Below are positions 1-5,961 of a DNA stretch of 6,590 bases, in pieces. The notes under the pieces are model-generated. The model had not been told where the DNA came from. It saw nothing but the letters and a program-made list of their open reading frames with translations, and made no database searches. The position numbers and the translations under genes are program-made. This DNA comes from Peptococcaceae bacterium UBA2264 (GTDB lineage Bacteria; Bacillota; Desulfitobacteriia; Desulfitobacteriales; Desulfitobacteriaceae), in contig DDXI01000002.1 of NCBI GenBank assembly GCA_002347475.1, forward strand, positions 1-6,590, written 5' to 3'. Each line of letters begins with the position of its first letter. Within the stretch, counting starts at the first letter, position 1.

Positions 1-74
1 TTTTAATGCAAGGCTAATGATCCTGGCTAATTACTTCACTTCATAAACAATATTGCCTTACTCTTAACAGAAAG

Positions 75-81
75 AAAGGGG
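75..81 (+). promoter_or_regulatory. Ribosome binding site of the iron-sulfur protein gene
   Basis: AAAGGGG lies 10 nt before the ATG at 92 and supports that start. The 91 nt upstream of the gene hold no convincing -35/-10 pair. The only other regularity is the heptamer GGCTAAT, present at 12-18 and again at 25-31. Confidence 0.75.
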
Positions 82-91
82 AATAAAGTAT

Positions 92-1195
92 ATGGGACAT
101 TTAGTAAATGCCAAAGCAGAAGCTTACAAAGCCTTAGCTGAACGTTTAAGCAAGGCTCCGGAAGGTGTAGTCATCAATGAAAGCATGATGCAAATCCTTC
201 ACCAAATTTATACCGAAAGCGAAGCCGCAATAGGAAGCAAATTTTCTTTAGCTCCGATGACTCTGGATAAGATTGCCTCTGTTACTGGTCTTGAGGAAGA
301 AAAGCTGAAAAAAGTCCTGGACGGAATGGCTAGGAAAGGTTTGGTATTGGATCTCCCCCGCAAAGACAGTGTTTTTTATATGTTAGTCCCTGTTGTCGTC
401 GGATTTTTCGAGTATACTTTTATGCGAACCGGGGATAATGTCAATCATAAAGATTTAGCAGAGTTATTCGAGCAGTACTTTCATACCGCGGGAGTCAAAG
501 ATAAACTCTACAGTAGAAATACCCAGGCAATGCGGACTTTGGTTTATGAAAATCTTATACCCCTGGCTGTAGAAACAGAAGTCCTGGATTATGAGCGGGC
601 AGCGGAAATCATTAAACAGGCCGGCGGCGGTTCGATCTCCACCTGTCCCTGCCGCCATAAAGCGGCTCATCTGGGCAGAGCTTGCGGGGCACCGGAAGAT
701 GTCTGCACCTCTCTGGGCGCAGGAGCTGAATGGCTGGTACGCCGGGGTTTAGCTAAACCGGCCACCACCGAAGAATTATTGGCAGTACTTGACAAAACAG
801 AGAAACTGGGATTGGTTCACTTGTGTGATAATGTATTGAACAAACCAGCCTATATCTGCCACTGCTGCGGCTGCTGCTGCGAAGTCCTGAGTGCCGTCAA
901 AGAGGGCTTCCATGCCGCCCACCCCAGTAATTTTATTCCGATTCTGCAATCAGCAGACTGTCTTGGCTGTGGCCTGTGCTCTGACAGGTGTCAGATTAAG
1001 GCAATCGAAATGAAGAAACAGGCTGATGGCACTAAACTTCCAGTTGTGAGTGAAAAGATTTGTATCGGCTGTGGGGCATGTGCTGCTGCCTGTCCCAGCG
1101 GGGCCTTAGGCATGTCCCGACGCTCTGAATTGTATATTCCTCCGGCAAACAGCAGGGAAAAATTCCAGCGTTTTGCTGAAGAAATGAAGAGTTGA
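92..1195 (+). CDS. Winged-helix-like, cysteine-rich 4Fe-4S dicluster ferredoxin-type protein (367 aa)
   Basis: Cytoplasmic iron-sulfur protein of unknown exact role. Seen: residues about 25-95 read as a small winged-helix DNA-binding-like fold (helix-turn-helix near DKIASVTGLEEEKLKKVLDG, then a wing ending in basic and aromatic residues). The middle has CPC at 185-187, C198, C205, HLC at 243-245, and a dense cluster CHCCGCCC at 256-263. The C-terminus carries two ferredoxin motifs, C290-x2-C293-x2-C296-x3-C300 and C324-x2-C327-x2-C330-x3-C334, each able to hold a [4Fe-4S] cluster. There is no signal peptide or membrane helix, so it should be soluble. Known: such CxxCxxCxxxC pairs transfer electrons at low potential; proteins with this cysteine-rich module followed by a dicluster ferredoxin occur in anaerobic Firmicutes as uncharacterised 4Fe-4S binding proteins. 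Inference: a redox carrier, or a redox-responsive regulator. The gene stands alone, followed 9 nt later by a strong terminator. The ATG start has a good ribosome binding site. Confidence 0.9.
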   Translation: MGHLVNAKAEAYKALAERLSKAPEGVVINESMMQILHQIYTESEAAIGSKFSLAPMTLDKIASVTGLEEEKLKKVLDGMARKGLVLDLPRKDSVFYMLVPVVVGFFEYTFMRTGDNVNHKDLAELFEQYFHTAGVKDKLYSRNTQAMRTLVYENLIPLAVETEVLDYERAAEIIKQAGGGSISTCPCRHKAAHLGRACGAPEDVCTSLGAGAEWLVRRGLAKPATTEELLAVLDKTEKLGLVHLCDNVLNKPAYICHCCGCCCEVLSAVKEGFHAAHPSNFIPILQSADCLGCGLCSDRCQIKAIEMKKQADGTKLPVVSEKICIGCGACAAACPSGALGMSRRSELYIPPANSREKFQRFAEEMKS

Positions 1196-1204
1196 TCTAA
1201 TTTA

Positions 1205-1252
1205 AGCAAACAAACAAGCCCGAAAATAATTCTTCGGGCTTGTTTGTTTGCT
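1205..1252. terminator. Bidirectional rho-independent terminator between convergent genes
   Basis: A perfect 20-bp stem (1205-1224 with 1233-1252) encloses an 8-nt loop. The GC-rich core AGCCCGAA/TTCGGGCT is followed on the plus strand by TTGTTTGTTTG. The symmetric outer arms supply the same T-rich tail on the minus strand. It lies between the stop of the plus-strand iron-sulfur gene (1195) and the stop of the minus-strand hydrolase gene (1276), so it can end both transcripts. Confidence 0.85.
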
Positions 1253-1275
1253 GCACTAAATAAATCTTAATTGAC

Positions 1276-2067
1276 CTAAATCAATTCTTTTATTGTTCTA
1301 ATCAGATATTGGGGAAAATGCAAGCTGACATCTCCGTGATTTGTATATTTGCCCACATCAGTATAATAAGTAACATTATTTTTTTTCAAACACGAGATCA
1401 GATCTTTTATTTGCTTTTCATAGGTAGGCTCAGAGTCGGAAAAATGCAAATAAACGCTATTATTGTTAGCAGCATTTTTACTGATCATATTGGATAATAA
1501 ATTATTTAATAAAAGTATTTTATCATCAGTAACATCTTTCCCAATTATGTATTTCAGGCAAGTTTCTTCATAATCAGGTTGGTGCAAGTAATTTCCCAAA
1601 AAATATTGAGGAGCACCAGCTATTATAATTGAGTTTTCTTCCTGCATCCCAAAATACAGCGAAGCATAACCACCCTTACTGCTGCCAATGTATAGGGTTT
1701 TGTCTGTATTTAAATCTTTTTGGATCTTATAAATGAGTTCTTTAACCACCTCCTGGATCTTAAAATCCATATTATGGCCCAGATAATAAGCTCCTCTTTG
1801 GTCATAACCAAAATCATCAAGTATAAATAACTTATTGGCCTTTATGTTTTTCAATGTTCTGTTATAATTATATCTTGCCTTTAAGCCAATTCTTGTACAA
1901 CCACTAAAAATAACTATCAATACATTACTCTGATGACGTTCCAAGATATATTTTAAACAATAATCTCTGTTATAAAATCTCTTCTCTTTTACAAAAACTT
2001 TAATTTTAGTAATAAGGTACTCCATATATTTATTAAATCTATTCATATATATGTTAATTTTATTCAT
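1276..2067 (-). CDS. Alpha/beta-hydrolase-like protein, XcbB/CpsF-type capsule-associated family (263 aa)
   Basis: Probable serine hydrolase-fold protein. Seen (numbering from the ATG at 2067): a strand-like VLIVIFSG at 49-56, then YIGSSKGGYASLYFG at 126-140. The latter contains a G-x-S-x-G nucleophile elbow with Ser130 as candidate nucleophile. GAPQYFLGNYL follows at 151-161, then FSDSEP at 209-214 (possible acid) and NHGDVSLHFPQYL at 243-255 with His244 as candidate base. No signal peptide is seen. Known: the GSSKGG...AGAPQ pattern recalls XcbB/CpsF-type capsular polysaccharide biosynthesis proteins and related Asp2-like hydrolases; their reactions are poorly defined. Assignment is from memory of motifs, not a search. 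Start: the frame stays open to a TTG at 2157, but the ATG at 2067 has GGGGG 11 nt upstream and the longer form has no clear ribosome binding site. The gene is strikingly AT-rich and Asn/Lys/Ile/Tyr-rich beside its neighbours (1861-1920 is 16/60 G+C, against 26/60 at 3301-3360 in the transporter). No glycan genes flank it, suggesting transfer. Confidence 0.75.
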   Translation of the reverse strand: MNKINIYMNRFNKYMEYLITKIKVFVKEKRFYNRDYCLKYILERHQSNVLIVIFSGCTRIGLKARYNYNRTLKNIKANKLFILDDFGYDQRGAYYLGHNMDFKIQEVVKELIYKIQKDLNTDKTLYIGSSKGGYASLYFGMQEENSIIIAGAPQYFLGNYLHQPDYEETCLKYIIGKDVTDDKILLLNNLLSNMISKNAANNNSVYLHFSDSEPTYEKQIKDLISCLKKNNVTYYTDVGKYTNHGDVSLHFPQYLIRTIKELI

Positions 2068-2078
2068 GTTAAAATTAA

Positions 2079-2083
2079 CCCCC
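2079..2083 (-). promoter_or_regulatory. Ribosome binding site deciding the hydrolase start
   Basis: On the minus strand GGGGG precedes the ATG at 2067 by 11 nt. It is the only purine-rich site near any candidate start (TTG 2157, ATG 2103, ATG 2067), so the 263-residue form is preferred. The spacing is a little long. Confidence 0.5.
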
Positions 2084-2171
2084 AATTGCCTGAATAATAT
2101 CATTATCTGGTTGTTATTACAATCAGCTGCCCTATATTTCAAACGTATTGGCAGCAAAGAAATTTATCTTT

Positions 2172-2200
2172 ATTTTACAGCTTATAATATTTTCTTACAA
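2172..2200 (-). promoter_or_regulatory. Candidate sigma-A promoter for the hydrolase gene
   Basis: On the minus strand TTGTAA (2200-2195) and TAAAAT (2177-2172) are separated by exactly 17 nt. Each is close to the TTGACA/TATAAT consensus. Transcription would start near 2165, giving a leader of about 100 nt before the ATG at 2067 but only about 8 nt before the TTG at 2157. This again favours the shorter protein. It lies just past the stop of the transporter gene, so the hydrolase can be expressed independently. Confidence 0.5.
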
Positions 2201-2239
2201 TACTTCCGGATCTGTTTTTCCTGCCTGCCTTCTTCTGCA

Positions 2240-3529
2240 TCACAGGATATATTCCCTTTGGGTAGCATAGACTGAAATAGCGATGGACATACTAACTGCA
2301 CAAAAAACGAAGGCAGACTTAAAACCGGAGGTACTTATTACATTATTAACCACCGGTGCCTTAGCTATTATAATACCAAGTATTTGCTGATATAGAGCAG
2401 CACCGCCGAAAACAAAAATGTTGGTAAATCCTGACCCGGTACCGAAAATTCTGGCATCAATATTTTCCTTGAGATTCGTCCAGATTACTACCTCAAATGC
2501 ACTGAAGAAACCATATGTAAACATTACCAATTCAATCATACGCAAGGGCATGGAATCGATCATAAAGATTATTATAAGCCAGGTCAAGATACTCATGGCT
2601 GCCCCAATCAAAACTACCTTTTTCTTGGATCTTATAACCTTATCAGCTATAAGTCCTGCCACTGGACAACCGAGAATCAATCCCACCGGAATAAACATAA
2701 GTATATAGCCGGTCTGTGCCTGGGTCAGGTGGTAAACATTCATGAGATAAGGGCCGGCCCAGAGTGCTTGAAAGCCCATCTGAGTACCATACCAGACAAA
2801 AAATAATATGGCAATAGTCCAAAAGTTATAATTCCTTATAATTATTCCCAGGCTTTCACGTACACCGATGTGACCGATATAGTCGTAACTGGTTACTCTT
2901 ATCCCCTCTATATCAGCTATGCTGGCTCCTCCTATTTCTGCAGGCTTGTTGCGCATGAAAATATAGAGTAACAGTGCTATTAATACAGTAACCGCTCCAA
3001 TTAAGGTCATAGCACCACGCCAACCTGCGCTGGTCATTAAAGCTACCAACGGCGCGGCCGATGCCAATGAACCAGCATTGCCAATGGCCACAAAAAGCCC
3101 GTTGTAAATAGTAAATTCACTATGCTTAAACCAGTCCGCAAATATACGCATGGCACAAACATAAATGAAAGCGACTCCCATTCCTACCAGGAATCTGCTT
3201 GCCAAGGCCTGGTTAAAAGTATTGGCCATAACAAATAATAAAGTCCCCACACTGGCCAGCAACATGGATAATGAGGTAGTTTTACGGGCTCCCCAGCGGT
3301 CAGCCAATATTCCTGCCGGTAATTGACACATGGCGTAAGCATAAAAGTACATTGAACCGAAAAGCCCTATTGCTGTTGTCTCAACCCCAAAAGCAGCCTT
3401 TAGTTCCGAGGCCATGACCGCAATTGAGGTGCGGTGAAAATAAACCAGGACATAGGCCAGTGCTATCACGATAAATACCACATAACGGTAAGACATAGTT
3501 TTCTTAACCATAGCCAGGGTGATCTGCAT
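2240..3529 (-). CDS. Major facilitator superfamily (MFS) transporter (429 aa)
   Basis: Cytoplasmic-membrane secondary transporter. Seen: about twelve hydrophobic segments in two halves, with a hydrophilic central loop at about 193-228. The MFS signature follows helix 2 as GILADRWGARKT (73-84), and the related loop between helices 8 and 9 is GLIADKVIRSKKK (292-304). An Arg sits in the first-helix region (FHRTSIAVMA, 31-40), as in many organic-anion and sugar-phosphate MFS members. The length is normal for the superfamily. Known: these proteins move small solutes by proton symport or exchange. Overall it resembles the UhpC-like sugar-phosphate/organic-acid permease group (COG2271-type), but the substrate cannot be read from sequence. 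Start: ATG at 3529 with AGGAG 7 nt upstream; the later Met7 and Met12 lack such sites. The stop is 173 nt upstream of the hydrolase ATG and no hairpin terminator is visible between them, so readthrough is possible. Base composition is ordinary for the window, unlike the AT-rich gene after it. Confidence 0.93.
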   Translation of the reverse strand: MQITLAMVKKTMSYRYVVFIVIALAYVLVYFHRTSIAVMASELKAAFGVETTAIGLFGSMYFYAYAMCQLPAGILADRWGARKTTSLSMLLASVGTLLFVMANTFNQALASRFLVGMGVAFIYVCAMRIFADWFKHSEFTIYNGLFVAIGNAGSLASAAPLVALMTSAGWRGAMTLIGAVTVLIALLLYIFMRNKPAEIGGASIADIEGIRVTSYDYIGHIGVRESLGIIIRNYNFWTIAILFFVWYGTQMGFQALWAGPYLMNVYHLTQAQTGYILMFIPVGLILGCPVAGLIADKVIRSKKKVVLIGAAMSILTWLIIIFMIDSMPLRMIELVMFTYGFFSAFEVVIWTNLKENIDARIFGTGSGFTNIFVFGGAALYQQILGIIIAKAPVVNNVISTSGFKSAFVFCAVSMSIAISVYATQREYIL

Positions 3530-3536
3530 ATAGGAG

Positions 3537-3550
3537 CTCCTGTTCCTCCC
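3537..3550 (-). promoter_or_regulatory. Double ribosome binding site of the MFS gene
   Basis: On the minus strand GGGAGG (3550-3545) and AGGAG (3541-3537) lie one after the other before the ATG at 3529. The nearer one has the ideal 7-nt spacing. The nearer site overlaps the palindrome GGAGCTCC (3533-3540). Confidence 0.65.
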
Positions 3551-3552
3551 TT

Positions 3553-3571
3553 AACAGCAGGGATACCTGTT
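3553..3571. repeat. Small inverted repeat in the MFS leader
   Basis: AACAGCAGGGATACCTGTT can fold as CAGG-GATA-CCTG, or through the outer AACAG/CTGTT arms. It lies between the predicted promoter and the ribosome binding site of the transporter gene, so it could be an operator or leader hairpin. It is too short to be more than a suggestion. Confidence 0.3.
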
Positions 3572-3581
3572 ATTTAAGAAC

Positions 3582-3599
3582 AATTTAATTAATTTAATT
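3582..3599. repeat. Two tandem 9-bp AT repeats
   Basis: AATTTAATT occurs twice back to back (3582-3590, 3591-3599). The repeat overlaps the predicted -10 region and start point of the transporter promoter, in the divergent intergenic region. It may simply be a low-complexity AT-rich promoter region. Confidence 0.5.
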
Positions 3600-3625
3600 T
3601 TATCACACATTCTGTCCTCTATAAA
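3597..3625 (-). promoter_or_regulatory. Candidate extended -10 promoter for the MFS gene
   Basis: On the minus strand TGATAAAAT (3605-3597) is an extended -10 (TGn before TAAAAT). A weak -35 TTTATA (3625-3620) lies 17 nt away. Predicted transcription starts near 3590, leaving a leader of about 60 nt before the ATG at 3529. Confidence 0.4.
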
Positions 3626-3704
3626 ATCGCGGCTGGATGACGAAATACTTTGGAAAAAGCAGGAGATGAGCAGATTATAAAGAAACCTTAATTATATTAT
3701 TGGG

Positions 3705-3711
3705 AAGGGGG
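3705..3711 (+). promoter_or_regulatory. Ribosome binding site fixing a TTG start
   Basis: AAGGGGG lies 7 nt before the TTG at 3719. The TTG opens directly into a textbook signal peptide (MTKSLKKK then a hydrophobic run). No ATG exists between here and the hydrophobic core, so the rare start codon is well supported. Confidence 0.75.
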
Positions 3712-3718
3712 AAGTCTC

Positions 3719-5602
3719 TTGACTAAATCACTGAAAAAGAAGTTATCCTTATACCTTGTCTTCTTGCTGCTTATTGCCCTGTCTGTCCCAATTACATCGG
3801 TGCAGGCAGTATCATTTCGACTTACACCTGAAAGGCTTGCTGGATCATCCCGAACCCTGACTGCAATTGAAATCTCAAAAGAAGGCTGGCCTGACGAAGC
3901 AAATGCTGTTATTCTAACCCGCGGCGATGATTTCCCTGATGCCTTGGCTGGCGCAACTCTTGCAGCTGCCTTTAACTCACCGATCTTACTCACGGACAGC
4001 AATTCCTTATCACCTGAAACTGATAGCGAAATTTCAAGACTTCGTCCCTCGAAAGTGTACATCCTGGGCGGCACCGGCGCTGTATCTGCTTCAATTGAAA
4101 CATACCTGGCCTCAAAATATACTGTCAAGCGCCTGGCTGGCAGTTCAAGATATGATACCGCAGCAGCTATTGCATCATATTTACACGATGCTGGTAAACT
4201 CAAAACCACTAAAGCAGTAATCGCTTATGCCTACAACTTTCCTGACGCTTTAGCAATCTCTTCCTGGGCAGCCTATAACAGAGTACCAATCCTGCTCTCT
4301 GACATAAATGCTATTCCGGGGGCAACAAACAAGGCTTTGAGTGATTTAGAGATTACCCAGACAATAATTGTCGGCGGACCTGGGGTGATAAGTTCAATTG
4401 TAGAGAATAAATTACCAAATCCTATTCGTTATAGCGGAGCAAACAGATATGAGACTGCTGTCAATATTATTAACGCCTTGGATTTAAGAACTGACCTTAT
4501 TTTTGTAGCAACCGGCGAGAACTTCCCTGACGCTTTAGCCGGATCTGCTCTTGCAGCCAGAACCGGCAGTGCTATGGTTTTAGTCAGTACAACATTGGAT
4601 TCTGCTGTTCAAGATTTTCTAACTGAGTATTCCGGTAAGGTAAGTAATGTTTATGTCCTGGGCGGATCCGGGGTTGTGCCAACTTCTACTGTCAGCTATC
4701 TTGTTCAAAATCTCGGGAAATTTTTCGAAGTCCTGAAGGTTTCTTTTATTGATGTCGGACACGCTGATTGCGAGCTAATTCAGCTTCCCAACGGTAAAAA
4801 TGTCCTGATCGATGCAGGTAATGATAATGATGCCGATACAATTATCAACTATTTAAAAAATCAGGGTGTTAGCCGTTTAGATATCATCATTGCTACCCAT
4901 CCCCATGGAGATCATATCGGGGCTATGGATGCAGTGATAAATGAATTTGATATCGGGCAAGTGGTTATGCCAAAAAAGGATTCTTCCGGCCAGACATATA
5001 TTGATCTGATTACAGCTATTCAGAAAAAAGGCCTGAAAATTACTGAAGCAAGAGCCGGCTTGAATCTTAACCTTGGGACTGAAGTAAAAGCTAAGCTGGT
5101 TGCACCTAATTCAACAAGTTATGAAGAAATTAATAATTACAGTGCAGTTCTAAAATTAACTTATGGATCCAACTCCTTCTTATTCGCAGGTGATGCTGAA
5201 CAAGAATCAGAAATTGAAATGCTTAACTCCGTATATAACTTAGACTCCGATGTTCTCAAGGTTGGACACCATGGCAGCGACACGTCAAGCACATCTGCAT
5301 TTCTGGCTGAGGTAACTCCTGAATATGCCATAATTTCCGATGGAAATGATAGCAGCGACGATCATGTGACACAAGCAACCATTAACAGGCTCATAACTGC
5401 AGGAGCAAGTGTCTACCTAACAGGCAAGGTAGGAACGATTATTGTCACCAGTGACGGCAGTGAGCTAACAATTGATAAGAGCGCTTCGGCAATAGAGCCT
5501 TTTATTCCCTTAGCGACAGTTTCAGAAATTGAATCGCAGCCCCTGCTGCTCTCCGAATCCAAGTGGAGTATTACAATTAAAGTGCAGTCCGAAATTGCAT
5601 GA
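3719..5602 (+). CDS. Secreted CWB2-repeat protein with ComEC/Rec2-like metallo-beta-lactamase domain (627 aa)
   Basis: Cell-surface metallohydrolase. Seen: a signal peptide at 1-30 (KKK, hydrophobic core, cleavage likely after SVQA). Three CWB2 (PF04122) repeats of about 92 residues follow at about 37-128, 138-229 and 236-327, each starting R-[LY]-[AS]-G-x-x-R and carrying a FPDALA and a [IV]-[LV]-G-G motif. A metallo-beta-lactamase domain spans about 339-575: FIDVGHAD (343-350), LIDAG (363-367), the metal motif THPHGDH (393-399), NNYSAVLKL (472-480), FAGDAE (489-494), and DVLKVGHHGS (511-520). All expected metal ligands are present. Known: CWB2 modules attach proteins non-covalently to the wall of Clostridia; this MBL subtype is the one at the C-terminus of ComEC/Rec2, linked to DNA-strand degradation during uptake. 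Here it lacks the ComEC channel. Inference: a wall-held nuclease or phosphodiesterase. The last ~35 residues (after 590) lie outside the fold. No terminator follows, and the extreme 3' end runs into possible insertion-sequence remnant DNA. Confidence 0.9.
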   Translation: MTKSLKKKLSLYLVFLLLIALSVPITSVQAVSFRLTPERLAGSSRTLTAIEISKEGWPDEANAVILTRGDDFPDALAGATLAAAFNSPILLTDSNSLSPETDSEISRLRPSKVYILGGTGAVSASIETYLASKYTVKRLAGSSRYDTAAAIASYLHDAGKLKTTKAVIAYAYNFPDALAISSWAAYNRVPILLSDINAIPGATNKALSDLEITQTIIVGGPGVISSIVENKLPNPIRYSGANRYETAVNIINALDLRTDLIFVATGENFPDALAGSALAARTGSAMVLVSTTLDSAVQDFLTEYSGKVSNVYVLGGSGVVPTSTVSYLVQNLGKFFEVLKVSFIDVGHADCELIQLPNGKNVLIDAGNDNDADTIINYLKNQGVSRLDIIIATHPHGDHIGAMDAVINEFDIGQVVMPKKDSSGQTYIDLITAIQKKGLKITEARAGLNLNLGTEVKAKLVAPNSTSYEEINNYSAVLKLTYGSNSFLFAGDAEQESEIEMLNSVYNLDSDVLKVGHHGSDTSSTSAFLAEVTPEYAIISDGNDSSDDHVTQATINRLITAGASVYLTGKVGTIIVTSDGSELTIDKSASAIEPFIPLATVSEIESQPLLLSESKWSITIKVQSEIA

Positions 5603-5638
5603 AAATGATACACTAAAATTCAAAGGAGCGATTTCGGA
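5588..5638. repeat. 11-bp inverted repeat spanning the CWB2-MBL stop codon
   Basis: TCCGAAATTGC (5588-5598) is complementary to GCGATTTCGGA (5628-5638), with one G-T wobble and a 29-nt loop. It overlaps the last codons of the CWB2-MBL gene. No T-run follows, so it is a poor terminator. The right arm contains the start of a good ribosome site (AAAGGAGCG at 5622-5630) followed by an ATG at 5638. Confidence 0.4.
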
Positions 5639-5670
5639 TGGCAAAAATTGAACAATAAAAGACCCATAAA
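5638..5670 (+). pseudogene. Possible decayed start of an insertion-sequence transposase
   Basis: A strong ribosome site (AAAGGAGCG, 5622-5630) leads into ATG at 5638, but the frame reads only MAKIEQ before TAA at 5656. One extra base after the sixth codon would extend it to MAKIEQIKDP, which still stops at 5666. The N-terminus recalls IS21-type IstA proteins, which often begin with a short charged helix of this kind. This is recognition from memory over very few residues. It may instead be a short leader peptide or chance. No transposase body follows. Confidence 0.25.
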
Positions 5671-5689
5671 ATGCTAACCATGGAGTTAA

Positions 5690-5944
5690 ATGCATATACA
5701 GCACAACCCGTCTCTGAAAATGTGGCAGACTGTTGCCCGGAACCTGACTGCGGCATTCCTTGCAGACCATCTTCCCGGCTCCCAGGTAATTGAGGGGGCA
5801 GGAATTCCTGGGCTACTACACTTTCGATTTTGGTCGCCAGGAAATCGAGGGTATGCTCTGAGTATAAATGCTTTTACCGGGGACGCCGTTGACAATAGCT
5901 TGTTAAGAAAGATCAAACTACCAAGAAGAAGTATTATATTATAG
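5690..5944 (+). CDS. Doubtful hypothetical protein with PepSY-like C-terminus (84 aa)
   Basis: Function not recognised. The only visible similarity is at residues 45-72, where the pattern RFWSPGNRGYALSINAFTGD resembles the end of PepSY-type domains: a strand, then a [DN]-A-x-T-G turn. A complete PepSY domain would need more sequence at the front. The start is poor: GGAG stands only 4 nt before the ATG at 5690. An overlapping frame from ATG 5671 to 5793 encodes a 40-residue cysteine-rich peptide, so the reading frame of the first 100 nt is uncertain. The stop is 17 nt before the cytochrome-like gene, consistent with co-transcription. It could be the 3' remnant of a longer gene cut by the event that left the possible insertion-sequence debris upstream, or no gene at all. 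Nothing else coding is seen in 5603-5961. Confidence 0.33.
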   Translation: MHIQHNPSLKMWQTVARNLTAAFLADHLPGSQVIEGAGIPGLLHFRFWSPGNRGYALSINAFTGDAVDNSLLRKIKLPRRSIIL

Positions 5945-5945
5945 A

Positions 5946-5953
5946 GGGAGGAG
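5946..5953 (+). promoter_or_regulatory. Ribosome binding site of the cytochrome-like gene
   Basis: GGGAGGAG stands 8 nt before the ATG at 5962, close to the ideal sequence and spacing, and supports this start and real expression. Confidence 0.8.
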
Positions 5954-5961
5954 TTAAGGAC

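Noticed and set aside
2068..2157. 30-residue N-terminal extension of the hydrolase from TTG at 2157
   Set aside because: The TTG has no good ribosome site and would lie only about 8 nt from the predicted transcript start. The extension shows no feature, and the ATG at 2067 is better supported.
3697..4209. Minus-strand 170-codon open frame opposite the CWB2 repeats
   Set aside because: It is a shadow of the strongly supported plus-strand gene. It has no recognisable domain and no ribosome site that would compete with the CWB2 frame.
3719..4720. Repeated segments considered as a CRISPR or DNA-level tandem array
   Set aside because: The similarity is between protein repeats of about 92 residues (CWB2) and is degenerate in DNA. 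There are no short identical repeats with regular spacers.
5889..5894. Perfect -35 hexamer TTGACA upstream of the cytochrome-like gene
   Set aside because: No -10-like hexamer lies 16-18 nt downstream; the sequence there is ATCAAA. It is probably a chance match within the preceding frame.
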